A DNA stretch of 64,000 nt from assembly GCA_964619555.1 (NCBI GenBank), contig CAZUDV010000012.1, forward strand, positions 69,090 through 133,089, in the 5' to 3' direction. The notes under the pieces are model-generated. The model made no database searches. It was not told the origin of the DNA and was given only the letters and a program-made list of their open reading frames with translations. The position numbers were made by a program, and so were the translations under genes. Below, piece by piece: positions 53,426-62,248 of the stretch. Each line of letters opens with the position of its first letter. Positions within the stretch are counted from its first letter, which is position 1. The stretch comes from JAGOPY01 sp964619555. Lineage in GTDB: Bacteria > Bacteroidota > Bacteroidia > Bacteroidales > JAGOPY01.

Positions 53426-54832
53426 ATGAAACCTCTCAAAATCATAACCTTATTCTTAATACCCATGCTTTTTGGACAGTCGGCTTATCCGCAAAACGGA
53501 TCAGGTGACAACTCCATCACCCCCTTTGCAACCGGCCTCAGCAACCCGGTTGCCATTACCCATTGCGGTGATGACCGCCTTTTTGTAGTCAACCAGGCAG
53601 GCTATATCCTTATCGTCGATGCACTGGGCAATGTCAATCCGTATCCCTTCCTGGATATCCATGAAAGAGTGACTTACGGGGGCGAACGAGGTCTTCTGGG
53701 CCTTGCTTTTCACCCTGATTATACATCCAACGGATATTTCTACGTGAATTATGTGGGAGAAGAAGACAGCACCCATATCTCCAGATTAAGCGTTACGGAA
53801 CAAAATCCTGACCTGGCCGACCCTGAAAGTGAATACAAGCTGATGACAATCTTTCAGCCGTTCTCAAATCACAATGGGGGAGACCTTTGCTTCGGCCCTG
53901 ATGGCTACCTGTATATCGGCCTTGGGGATGGCGGATCTGCCGGAGACCCGGGGAACCGTTCCCAGGACCCACTGTCATACCTTGGTAAAATGCTCCGTAT
54001 AGATGTGGATGCCGAAACTCCATACTCCATTCCTTCATCGAATCCATTTTATAATGTACCCGGTTATTTGGGTGAAATATGGGCGCTCGGGCTTCGCAAC
54101 CCATGGCGGTTCAGCTTCGACCGGCATACAGGCAACCTCTGGATCGCCGATGTGGGACAGAATGCCTGGGAGGAGGTTGATTTTCAGCCGGCAACAAGCA
54201 CCGGTGGTGAAAATTACGGCTGGCGCTGTTACGAAGGCAACCAACCCTACAATACCTCCGGTTGCGGCCCGGTTTCGCAATACGTCTTTCCGGTTCATGC
54301 TTATCCGCATGGCGAAGGTTGTTCAGTTACAGGTGGTTATGTTTACCGCGGAAATTCGTCTTCCCTTTTCTATGGCAGGTATTTCTTTGCCGATTATTGC
54401 ACCGACAGGATCTGGACCTTGCATCAGTCAGGCGGTGAATGGATTCGCAACGATTTTGGCCAGTTTTCCGGAAATGGCTTCAGCACATTCGGTGAAGATG
54501 CATCGGGACAATTATATATCGCCGGCCTGAGCAGCGGGACTATATACATTGTTGTTGAGAATCATACAGGCACAGGAGAAGACAAACTCCTGGCCAGTGT
54601 GAATATCCGTCAAAATTCTCAGACCGGAGATGTCCGGATCGAAAGAAATATCAATACTGCCAGGACCATGCATCTCAGCGTTTTCGATGTAAAAGGCTCT
54701 GTTCATTTTGCCGACAGCACCGGGAGGTCAGTATATGAAATTCCCTCTGAACGTTTACCAGACGGGATATCTTTCCTAAAAGTGACGATAGAAGGGAAGT
54801 CGAAAGTTCAAAAACTGATCAGTTTTCATTGA
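53426..54832 (+). CDS. PQQ-dependent sugar dehydrogenase-like protein with T9SS domain
   Basis: 468 residues. Signal peptide, then a six-bladed glucose/sorbosone-dehydrogenase propeller (about 30-385) with GERGLLGLAFHPDYTSNGYF, CFGPDGYLYIGLGDGGSAGD, and ALGLRNPWRFSFD landmarks, then a T9SS domain (about 395-468; FDVKGSVHFADSTGRSV). Related enzymes oxidise sugars with PQQ in the periplasm or outside the cell; substrate unknown. Divergent from the gene at 51842-53320. Confidence 0.9.
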   Translation: MKPLKIITLFLIPMLFGQSAYPQNGSGDNSITPFATGLSNPVAITHCGDDRLFVVNQAGYILIVDALGNVNPYPFLDIHERVTYGGERGLLGLAFHPDYTSNGYFYVNYVGEEDSTHISRLSVTEQNPDLADPESEYKLMTIFQPFSNHNGGDLCFGPDGYLYIGLGDGGSAGDPGNRSQDPLSYLGKMLRIDVDAETPYSIPSSNPFYNVPGYLGEIWALGLRNPWRFSFDRHTGNLWIADVGQNAWEEVDFQPATSTGGENYGWRCYEGNQPYNTSGCGPVSQYVFPVHAYPHGEGCSVTGGYVYRGNSSSLFYGRYFFADYCTDRIWTLHQSGGEWIRNDFGQFSGNGFSTFGEDASGQLYIAGLSSGTIYIVVENHTGTGEDKLLASVNIRQNSQTGDVRIERNINTARTMHLSVFDVKGSVHFADSTGRSVYEIPSERLPDGISFLKVTIEGKSKVQKLISFH

Positions 54833-54895
54833 GATTTATCATAGGAAGACTTACCACGAAAACACACGAAGAACCATACAAAAATTCATAATCTG

Positions 54896-54923
54896 GAAAC
54901 AAGAAACCAGAAACAAGGAACTA
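54896..54923. repeat. Heptamer array after the DUF3570 gene
   Basis: Units GAAACAA, GAAACCA, GAAACAA, GGAACTA end 3 bp before the DUF3570 stop codon, i.e. directly downstream in its reading direction. Confidence 0.6.
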
Positions 54924-54925
54924 AG

Positions 54926-56140
54926 TCACTTTAACTGAGCACCTTGCACTTTGAACCCTAAACTAATAAAATGCGCTTTAAGGCCATCGGAGCGCCAGTA
55001 AAATGAATACCTCAGGTCAATTTCGCCGAAGTTCCAGTTTTTAGAGATTTTTTTCAATGGTGCGAACCGCACCCCGGCACCGGCCTCCAGGCTGAAAAAA
55101 CGGGATAGGTCATAATCTGATGTGTAATATTCTTCGGACAAGCTGTGCTCCTTATAAGGTTTGAAATATTTCGAACCGGTCTGTGTATAATACCTGAAGG
55201 AAAGAGAAGGCGCAAAAACAGGAGAAATTTTATAAAATGTTTCTGCTTCGGCGACATGGGCTGCAATCCCGAAGTCATCGGCATAAAACCGGTAAAAGGA
55301 ATTCAGAATGATCCCCGATCCAATGAAAACATTGAATTTCACGCCAACAGGGACCTTAATGCGGTAGGTCGGGAGATTTTCCACCCGGGCCTCGTCCTGT
55401 TCCCTGAAATACACACGGTGGAATGGTGTGGAAAGCAATCCAGTCTGGATGGTAAGTCCGGGGTAAATGCCGACCATCATACGCTTATTGATTACCCTTT
55501 CGTAACCCATGCTTAGATTATAGGAATAGCGCATGTATACGTCGAACCAGTTTGTGTCGCGCAGTTCAGCAGGATAAATCAGTGTTTCGGGTGTTAAATC
55601 GAGAGGATAAAGGTTGCGGCCCCACCTCTGGTCGTCAAAAAATACCTGGAATCCCAAATAATAGGATGCTTGAAGGTTGGCTGATGTTTGAAAAAAGCTA
55701 AGATTGATCCCATAAGACATATAATCGGATTCCACAGAATAGCTTCCTGCCAGTCTAGCCTCCAGCCTTGGCTTTCGAAAATACCGGCTGTATCCGCCTG
55801 ACACCTGGTAGTTGGCATCGTGGTAGGAGGCTGAAGACATGTTGAAATCGATCCGGTCAGTGGATGCCGAGGTGATGAAATCGATCCCGGCATCAAAAAA
55901 TATCGTATAAACGGAATCCTTTTCAAGTGAATAGCTGACCTGGGGCGCATATACCTGCAGCTTCTCTGTGCCTTTCCCTCCCGTTACGGCAGAATGGTTC
56001 CCGTCCTGGGTATATGCGGAGAACAAGACGCTGATCTCATTTGTGGTTAATTTGCGTTTAATATAAAGGCTGTCCTGTCCATTTAATTGACTAATAATTA
56101 ATGAAGAAAAAATGGTGAACATGATTTTACGCATCGGCAT
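54926..56140 (-). CDS. DUF3570 outer-membrane barrel protein
   Basis: 404 residues: signal peptide (RKIMFTIFSSLIISQLNGQ), then a DUF3570 barrel of long aromatic strands (TTNEISVLFSAYTQDGNHSA, DYMSYGINLSFFQTSANLQ) ending ISLGFKVQGAQLK. DUF3570 proteins occur with DUF4266 and thioredoxin/ApbE genes, as here; their biochemical role is not established. The ATG at 56140 lies 5 bp after the DUF4266 stop; the next, 56134, is equally possible. Confidence 0.88.
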   Translation of the reverse strand: MPMRKIMFTIFSSLIISQLNGQDSLYIKRKLTTNEISVLFSAYTQDGNHSAVTGGKGTEKLQVYAPQVSYSLEKDSVYTIFFDAGIDFITSASTDRIDFNMSSASYHDANYQVSGGYSRYFRKPRLEARLAGSYSVESDYMSYGINLSFFQTSANLQASYYLGFQVFFDDQRWGRNLYPLDLTPETLIYPAELRDTNWFDVYMRYSYNLSMGYERVINKRMMVGIYPGLTIQTGLLSTPFHRVYFREQDEARVENLPTYRIKVPVGVKFNVFIGSGIILNSFYRFYADDFGIAAHVAEAETFYKISPVFAPSLSFRYYTQTGSKYFKPYKEHSLSEEYYTSDYDLSRFFSLEAGAGVRFAPLKKISKNWNFGEIDLRYSFYWRSDGLKAHFISLGFKVQGAQLK

Positions 56141-56145
56141 CAGGA

Positions 56146-56367
56146 TTAGTTGCAACCACATCCGCCGCTTGATTTCCCGGTACCGCCACCAGATGCACCT
56201 TCCCGGTATGCGTGCACCTTCTCCCTGAATTTCCCTGAGATCTTTGTATCCAGTTTCATGAAATGGTCATTAAGATAAACCCTTTGATAAGGTCTAACCG
56301 ACTGGCAGGAGTAGAGGAGGAGCGCACCTGCCAGAAGCAGGAGTGATATTATACCTCTTTGTTTCAG
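56146..56367 (-). CDS. DUF4266 small lipoprotein, non-ATG start
   Basis: About 73 residues: lipoprotein signal (ISLLLLAGALLLYSC), then SVRPYQRVYLNDHFMKLD and a C-terminal glycine/cysteine tail (SGGGTGKSSGGCGCN). This matches the DUF4266 pattern, a short lipoprotein found beside DUF3570. No ATG, GTG or TTG precedes the signal peptide in this frame back to a stop; CTG at 56365-56367 or a nearby ATA would have to start it. Possibly a damaged 5' end, since a heptamer array lies 32 bp upstream. Lies between the thioredoxin-ApbE and DUF3570 genes. Confidence 0.72.
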   Translation of the reverse strand: MKQRGIISLLLLAGALLLYSCQSVRPYQRVYLNDHFMKLDTKISGKFREKVHAYREGASGGGTGKSSGGCGCN

Positions 56368-56398
56368 GAGATGTTGAGATCTGAGTTCAAAGTTACAT

Positions 56399-56440
56399 AT
56401 TCAACTTTCAATATTCAATATTTAATTTTCAATCTTCAAG
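56399..56440. repeat. Heptamer array across the thioredoxin-ApbE stop codon
   Basis: Six 7-bp units (ATTCAAC, TTTCAAT, ATTCAAT, ATTTAAT, TTTCAAT, CTTCAAG). The stop codon of the thioredoxin-ApbE gene (56429-56431) lies inside the array. Confidence 0.65.
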
Positions 56441-57838
56441 TAAGATTTCCATTCCTTCTGAAAAATGGATCTTATTCGATTCATCGATGATCAGGCAATG
56501 TATACCGGGGAGTTGGCTGATGAGGTTGATCCCGGTATTAACACCCATTACGAAAACAGCCGTAGCCAGTGCATCGGAAAGTTCGGCTGAAGGACTGATG
56601 ATGGTCACGCTTTTGATACCCTTTGCCGGGTAGCCGGTTCTTGGATCGATAATATGTCCGTAGCGCTGACCGTCAATTTCAATGTACTTCTCATAATTCC
56701 CGGATGTCGCCACCGCAGCATTATCCACCGGCAGCCACAACAATACCCGCGAAGGATCGGTCGGATCGGCAATACCGATCTTCCAAGGATCGCCATCCGG
56801 ACGGCGTCCCCATGCTGTGAGGTCACCGCTGGCATTGATCACGCCTGACGAGATCCCTTGTGAAATCAACATCTTTTTTACGTTTTCCGCCGCATATCCC
56901 TTTCCAACGGCACCAAAACCCACCATCATCCCGGGTTCCTCAAGATAAACCCTGAAGGAGTCAAGCAGTTGGATCTTTTCATAACCGGTCAGTTCCAGTC
57001 CCTTCTGAACGGCATCGGGATCCGGTATCTGGGACTTACCGGGATCAAACCGCCAGAGCTTTCCTGCTCCTCCAAAGGTAATATCGAAAGCGCCCTGTGT
57101 AAGCCCGGAAATTTTAATGCACCGGTCGATCAACCTGTATACCTCTTCATCCACCTGAACTGCCGTAAACCCGGCATTGCTGTTCAGCCTTCCGATCTGA
57201 GTGGTGTCGCTCCATTCGGAAATCAGCCTTTCAATTCGCTGGACTTCACGGATGCCCGACTCTATCAAATTCCATCCACGGTCGGAATCGGAAGAATCTA
57301 CTATAGTAAACTCGAAGATGCAACCCATAAGGGTGGTTCGGGTCTTAAATTCTTTCATGCCAGAATCTTCTGTCAGGTATTGTTTCACCTGCGCGATAAA
57401 CTCAGACACGCTCTGGTTCTGGTAGTCAAGATGAGTAATCACGGCCCCGTCAGGTCTTAACAAAAGGATTCCAGGGAACGAACCAGTGGGATTGTATCTT
57501 TCGGCGAGTTGCCCGTTACGCTGTATGATTTCCGGTGACAGCTTTTTCTTCTGGGGAAATTCAGCGATCAGAACCGTCAGCCTTTCCTGTGCAAAAGTCC
57601 TGAAACTACTGTCCGACAACACCTCTTTATGGAACTTTATGCAGGGAATGCACCAGTCCGAACCAGCAAAGATCAACAATACCGGCTTGTCCGACATTGG
57701 TTCCAAAGGGAAAATCTCATCATTTCCTTCTTTCCCTTGTCCTTCAGATTGAACAACCATTATGCAACTACAAGCTGCCAGAAGGATTTTCAAACTGGTA
57801 AAGAGATTTGTTAAAAAAAGGGGGCGCGGAAAGGGCAT
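56429..57838 (-). CDS. Thioredoxin-like / FAD:protein FMN transferase (ApbE) fusion
   Basis: 469 residues. Exported or lipid-anchored N-terminus, a thioredoxin-fold domain (about 45-155) with redox pair Cys63-Cys66 (SDWCIPCIKF), then an ApbE domain (about 165-465) with GAVGKGYAAE (310-319), GVINASGDL (332-340), HIIDPRTGYPA (395-405) and SDALATAVFVMG. ApbE attaches FMN to Thr/Ser of target proteins outside the cytosol. Fusion to thioredoxin suggests coupled thiol redox and flavinylation. It heads a leftward cluster with DUF4266 and DUF3570. Confidence 0.92.
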   Translation of the reverse strand: MPFPRPLFLTNLFTSLKILLAACSCIMVVQSEGQGKEGNDEIFPLEPMSDKPVLLIFAGSDWCIPCIKFHKEVLSDSSFRTFAQERLTVLIAEFPQKKKLSPEIIQRNGQLAERYNPTGSFPGILLLRPDGAVITHLDYQNQSVSEFIAQVKQYLTEDSGMKEFKTRTTLMGCIFEFTIVDSSDSDRGWNLIESGIREVQRIERLISEWSDTTQIGRLNSNAGFTAVQVDEEVYRLIDRCIKISGLTQGAFDITFGGAGKLWRFDPGKSQIPDPDAVQKGLELTGYEKIQLLDSFRVYLEEPGMMVGFGAVGKGYAAENVKKMLISQGISSGVINASGDLTAWGRRPDGDPWKIGIADPTDPSRVLLWLPVDNAAVATSGNYEKYIEIDGQRYGHIIDPRTGYPAKGIKSVTIISPSAELSDALATAVFVMGVNTGINLISQLPGIHCLIIDESNKIHFSEGMEILLED

Positions 57839-58030
57839 GGATTTATATAAAAATTACTTTATAAAAGTAGAATTAATTCTCAGGCATCTGACAACTATCA
57901 CATCATCCATACTTTCCCATTAAGATTCACTTACCTGCCTGATAATGAGCTGGTTATTACAAGGGCACAATCTAATAAGAAGCAATCTGCAAACCTCTGA
58001 CAATTAAAATTATAATAAACTGTTAAGAAC

Positions 58031-58061
58031 TTGGTTTTTAATTATTGATGCATTATATTTG
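58031..58061 (+). promoter_or_regulatory. TTGG-N19-TATATTTG promoter
   Basis: TTGG (58031-58034), 19 bp, TATATTTG (58054-58061), an exact -7 match, about 44 bp before the STAS-like start. Confidence 0.72.
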
Positions 58062-58105
58062 CATGAACTGCCCTGTAACCCTTTTTTTTCATCATTTTTT
58101 TCACC

Positions 58106-58474
58106 ATGTCTTATACAATAGGCATTTCCGAAGATAGGAGTTATATTATAGTTACCGTCGAAGGAGAACTTGATTCTGAGACCGCGCTGAACTATACCAT
58201 TCAGTCACACCTGCTGGCCAGGGAAATGGGGATTAAAAAATTCTTCATCGATTTAAGAGATGCAGTTAATACCCAGTCGGTGATTGAGAATTACGATTTT
58301 GCCAATTTTGACCTGAATGAGACTTCGGTGATTGACAGGCGTGCGAAAGTCGCCATGCTGGTCAGTCCTGATGACCACAGCCACGATTTCGTGGAAGCCG
58401 TAGCCCGCAGCAATGGCCATAATGTCAGGTTATTCAGAGTCATGGACAGTGCTTTGGCTTATTTGATGGAGTGA
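58106..58474 (+). CDS. STAS/SpoIIAA-like small protein
   Basis: 122 residues, cytosolic. The fold pattern (beta strands YIIVTVEGELD, IKKFFIDLRDA, KVAMLVSPDD and HNVRLFRVMDSALAYL) matches SpoIIAA/STAS-like proteins that often bind partners or lipids. The anti-sigma-type phospho-Ser motif is not obvious, so its role is uncertain. Single gene with its own promoter, convergent with tonB. Confidence 0.75.
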   Translation: MSYTIGISEDRSYIIVTVEGELDSETALNYTIQSHLLAREMGIKKFFIDLRDAVNTQSVIENYDFANFDLNETSVIDRRAKVAMLVSPDDHSHDFVEAVARSNGHNVRLFRVMDSALAYLME

Positions 58475-58507
58475 ATCGCTGCAAAAAGTGGTATCTGAAT
58501 CCCTCTT

Positions 58508-59203
58508 CTACCTTTCAAGGATAAACCTGACGGAAAAAATATACCTGACCCTTACGGGAATGCCTCTTTGTTTGCCAGGTGTCCATTTCGGCATCTTATT
58601 GACAACCCGTAAGGCTTCTTCATCGCAACCTCCCCCAATTCCCCTGATGACTTTCACATCGGTGATAGAACCGTCTTTTTCCACCACAAAATTCAGATAC
58701 ACCTTTCCTGAAATACCAATTTCCTTTGCTAATTCGGGATAGACCAGATTGTTGCCCAGGAAGGCATAGAGAGCTGAATTTCCTCCCGGGAATTCCGGCC
58801 AGGATTCCACAACCTCAAAGATTTCTGCTTCATCCGTCACTTCTTCATCTTTAAAACCTTTTACCTGTGGGATATACCTGGCGATTGTGTCGGACGGTCC
58901 GGCTTCCGCATCGATGAAATAATCGTTGTCCACGGGATCACTGTCTTCCACGATTTCGATATTTGTTACCACCGGGGGCATTATGATGACCTTTGGCGGT
59001 TCCGGCGGCTTCTGCTGGGTGACCGGTACCATTTCTTCCGGTATATCTTCGAAATCCCGCTTTAAGGAAGTGACAGAGAGCGGATCAAAGGTCTTCCAGT
59101 TAATGGTAAGGATAGCAACACTCAGTGAAATGATCAATCCGGTTTCCAGGAAAATGGACCTCTTATTTTCGAGATCGGCCGTAAAGGATTTTTTTGTGAT
59201 CAT
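58508..59203 (-). CDS. tonB: TonB energy transducer
   Basis: 231 residues: N-terminal membrane helix (about 18-36), proline-rich periplasmic part (QQKPPEPPKVIIMPP), and a TonB C-terminal domain (about 140-231; ELAKEIGISGKVYLNFVVEK, GGCDEEALRVVNKMPKWTPG). Couples the ExbB/ExbD motor to outer-membrane receptors. It is not next to the exb operon (18 kb away). Confidence 0.94.
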   Translation of the reverse strand: MITKKSFTADLENKRSIFLETGLIISLSVAILTINWKTFDPLSVTSLKRDFEDIPEEMVPVTQQKPPEPPKVIIMPPVVTNIEIVEDSDPVDNDYFIDAEAGPSDTIARYIPQVKGFKDEEVTDEAEIFEVVESWPEFPGGNSALYAFLGNNLVYPELAKEIGISGKVYLNFVVEKDGSITDVKVIRGIGGGCDEEALRVVNKMPKWTPGKQRGIPVRVRYIFSVRFILER

Positions 59204-59396
59204 AGCCAGGATGTTAAGCGTTCATTCTGATTTGTTTAATGAAGTTAGGGATAATCAGGACCGGAATCAATATCCGGTAAGTGAAAGGGGAAGATTGGGA
59301 AGGCAACGGCAGGTATTAACCAGAGAATGACATAGCTAGTGATATCTGTTTATTTGAGGAATTGACGCTTGATAACCGGATTATCATCAATATTCC

Positions 59397-59404
59397 TAAC
59401 TTTG
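59397..59404 (+). promoter_or_regulatory. -7 promoter element (TAACTTTG)
   Basis: TAACTTTG matches TAnnTTTG, 7 bp before the first ATG (59412) of the PHP-like gene; the implied leader is very short. No clear -33 at standard spacing. Confidence 0.5.
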
Positions 59405-59411
59405 CCGGCGA

Positions 59412-60641
59412 ATGATGAAAGGGATTATTCGATATTTTGCCGGGTTGATCAGGCATCTGGGTAAGATGGCCGTCTTGCTGCTGCTTCTGGCGGCGGGGGC
59501 TCTTTTCTGGTTTTACCTGTCCGCACCGGTGTTCGATTTTCCTCAGCCTCAACCCTTCTCCGGACCTTCTATTTACAATCCCTATGAAGGGCTGGACAGT
59601 CTGAACTGGCGAAAGGCCAACTTCCAGGTGCAATCGCGTGCCTGGGGAGGGCTGACGGATGGACGGAAGAACTCTAACGAAGCCATTGACAGCATTTACC
59701 AGTCACTTGGTTACGAGGTGATAGCCACTTCCGATTATATGAAGATCAACCGGTGGGGAAGTGAAAAGGAAGCGTTTATACCTGTTTATGAGCATGGTTA
59801 CGGCATCCTGAAATGGCACCAGGTGGTTATTGGCGCCAAAAAGGTCAACTGGCTCGATTTTCCTTTCTGTCAGAGCCTGAGCCACAAACAATATGTTCTG
59901 GATGTTTTGAGGGAGAACAGCGAACTGGTCTACCTGGCCCATCCCAGGTTCGGTGGCGGCTATAAACCGGACGACATGACCTGGCTGACCGGTTATACGG
60001 GGATCGAGGCGCTGAACTATTTCAGGTTATCGCTGAATTACTGGGATTCTGCACTTTCGGCCGGCAGGTACGTGTCGCTGATGGGTAACGATGATTCTCA
60101 CGACATCAGCAATCCCATGGAAGTCGGCCACAGGATGACTTTCATCCATTCCCCTTCCCTTCATGGTGACAGTATCATTGCTGCGCTGAAGGCAAACCGG
60201 GCCTATGGCGCTGATATTTTCCGTACCCGCGAGGAAACGATGCAGGAGAAGATCGGTAAAATACCATTCCAGGCGAAGTTCCGGTATGCCCGGCTTTCTG
60301 GAGATACTTTATTAGTTGCCGTGGATAAAGCCGCTGCCAGTTTCCGATTTATCGGCCAGGGAGGCAGGGAAAAGGAAAGGGTGGAAAACGTGGCCGAAGC
60401 CTGGTATGTTCTGGCACCGGAGGATACCTATATCAGGACAGAGATACATTTTTCCGATAAAAATATCCTGCACCTCAATCCCGTTGTGAGATATGATCCC
60501 GAAAAAGGAATACCCGGCAATCCACCGCTTGCTACTATCAATATATACAAGACGTGGGTTTACCGGGTATTGATATCAGCTTCTCTGATATTTGTCGTGT
60601 TGAATATTTTTATCCTGCGAAGACGATTACGAATGAGGTAA
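59412..60641 (+). CDS. Membrane-anchored PHP-like protein
   Basis: 409 residues: N-terminal membrane helix (about 17-36), a central PHP-superfamily-like domain with TSDYMKI, EHGYGILKWHQVVIGA, YLAHPRFGG and GNDDSHDI (candidate metal ligands), and a C-terminal membrane helix (about 385-402) followed by a basic tail. The PHP motifs are divergent, so phosphatase activity is likely but not certain. Ends 4 bp before the convergent fumarase gene. Confidence 0.75.
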   Translation: MMKGIIRYFAGLIRHLGKMAVLLLLLAAGALFWFYLSAPVFDFPQPQPFSGPSIYNPYEGLDSLNWRKANFQVQSRAWGGLTDGRKNSNEAIDSIYQSLGYEVIATSDYMKINRWGSEKEAFIPVYEHGYGILKWHQVVIGAKKVNWLDFPFCQSLSHKQYVLDVLRENSELVYLAHPRFGGGYKPDDMTWLTGYTGIEALNYFRLSLNYWDSALSAGRYVSLMGNDDSHDISNPMEVGHRMTFIHSPSLHGDSIIAALKANRAYGADIFRTREETMQEKIGKIPFQAKFRYARLSGDTLLVAVDKAAASFRFIGQGGREKERVENVAEAWYVLAPEDTYIRTEIHFSDKNILHLNPVVRYDPEKGIPGNPPLATINIYKTWVYRVLISASLIFVVLNIFILRRRLRMR

Positions 60642-60645
60642 CCTT

Positions 60646-62037
60646 TCACCTCCCTATCATCTTCATCGGGTTCACATATTCGTCGAATTGCTCCGCCGTG
60701 ACAAGGCCGAGCTCCAGTGCCGCTTCACGCAGTGTTTTACCTTCTGTATGAGCTTTCTTGGCGATTTTTGCCGCATTGTCGTAACCGATCCGGGTATTCA
60801 GAGCGGTTACCAGCATCAGGGAATTTTCCAGGTTTTTCTTGATATAGGGGAGATTGGGCTCGATCCCGGCGACACAGTTATCATTGAATGAAACACAGGC
60901 ATCCCCGATCAGCCTGGCTGACTGCAACAAGTTGGCTATCATCACTGGTTTGAAGACATTCAGCTGGAAGTGGCCGTGTGTACCGCCAACATTGATCGTT
61001 ACATCATTCCCGATGACCTGGGCACAGACCATGGTGAGAGCTTCCGGCTGGGTTGGATTGACTTTCCCGGGCATGATGGAAGAACCGGGCTCATTGGCCG
61101 GCAGGATGATCTCACTGTATCCGCAACGAGGGCCGGAAGCCAGCAGACGAATATTATTGGCAATATGCATCAGGCTGACGGCGAGTGTTTTAAGTGCCCC
61201 GGAAGATTCTACGACCGCATCATGGGCAGATAACGATTCGAATTTATTTTCAGCCGTAATAAACGGCAACCCGGTCAGTTCCGCAATTTTCCTGGCCACC
61301 AGTTCAGAGTAACCCTTTGGAGTATTGATCCCGGTTCCGACGGCAGTGCCGCCAAGGGCCAGTTCGGACATGTGTGGCAGCGTGTTTCTCAAAGCCCTGA
61401 GGCCGTGGGTCAGTTGCGACACGTATCCGGAGAATTCCTGCCCCAGGGTCAGGGGGGTTGCATCCATCAGGTGGGTACGGCCGGTTTTCACGATGTCCAT
61501 AAATACTTCCGACTTCTTCCTCAACGTATTCCGCAGAAGTTCGACCCCGGGAATGGTAGTCTCCACCATCATCTTGTATCCGGCAATGCTCATGGCTGCG
61601 GGGAATGTATCGTTTGACGACTGCGACTTGTTCACGTCGTCATTCGGATGGATCAATTTCTGCCCTTCTCCCAGTTTATTGCCCAGGAGGACATGAGAGC
61701 GGTTTGACACCACCTCATTGACGTTCATGTTGGATTGCGTGCCTGACCCGGTTTGCCAGATCACCAGCGGGAAATTGTCGTCCAGTTTACCGGCGATGAT
61801 TTCATCGCAGACCTGGCAGATAATGTCGCATTTTTCTTTGGGCAGGACACCCAGCTCGAAGTTAGCCAGGGCGGCTGCTTTTTTCAGGATACCGAATGCC
61901 CTGATGATCTCAACGGGCATTGAAGCCGGATTCCCGATCTTAAAATTCATTACTGACCGCTGGGTTTGAGCGCCCCAGTATTTGTCGGCCGGCACCTCCA
62001 CGGTACCCATCGTGTCTTTTTCGATTCTGAAATTCAT
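60646..62037 (-). CDS. fumC: Fumarate hydratase class II
   Basis: 463 residues. Interconverts fumarate and malate in the TCA cycle; iron-independent. Signature GSSIMPGKVNP with the catalytic Ser loop, TGSGTQSNMN, SSNDTFPAAM, and GRTHLMDATP are present. Family-typical length. The ATG at 62037 gives the usual FRIEKDTMG start. Confidence 0.96.
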   Translation of the reverse strand: MNFRIEKDTMGTVEVPADKYWGAQTQRSVMNFKIGNPASMPVEIIRAFGILKKAAALANFELGVLPKEKCDIICQVCDEIIAGKLDDNFPLVIWQTGSGTQSNMNVNEVVSNRSHVLLGNKLGEGQKLIHPNDDVNKSQSSNDTFPAAMSIAGYKMMVETTIPGVELLRNTLRKKSEVFMDIVKTGRTHLMDATPLTLGQEFSGYVSQLTHGLRALRNTLPHMSELALGGTAVGTGINTPKGYSELVARKIAELTGLPFITAENKFESLSAHDAVVESSGALKTLAVSLMHIANNIRLLASGPRCGYSEIILPANEPGSSIMPGKVNPTQPEALTMVCAQVIGNDVTINVGGTHGHFQLNVFKPVMIANLLQSARLIGDACVSFNDNCVAGIEPNLPYIKKNLENSLMLVTALNTRIGYDNAAKIAKKAHTEGKTLREAALELGLVTAEQFDEYVNPMKMIGR

Positions 62038-62113
62038 GACTGATTTATTTGGTTTTTTTAAATTACATAGTTCCTGTTTCCAGCAAATTAAACTACATCA
62101 ATTATTGCTACCC

Positions 62114-62246
62114 GCCACCTGCGAACTGCGAACTGCGAACTGCCAACTGCCAACTGCGAACTGCGAACTGCGAACTGCCAACTGCCAACTGCGAACTGCG
62201 AACTGCCGACTGCGAACTGCGAACTGCCAACTGCGAACTGCCACCT
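62114..62246. repeat. Heptamer array, 19 units, after prfB
   Basis: Nineteen 7-bp units, mostly GCGAACT or GCCAACT, with GCCACCT at each end and one GCCGACT. It ends 2 bp before the prfB stop codon, so it lies directly downstream of prfB, between prfB and fumC. Long open frames through it are an artefact of the 7-bp period. Confidence 0.95.
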
Positions 62247-62248
62247 GC

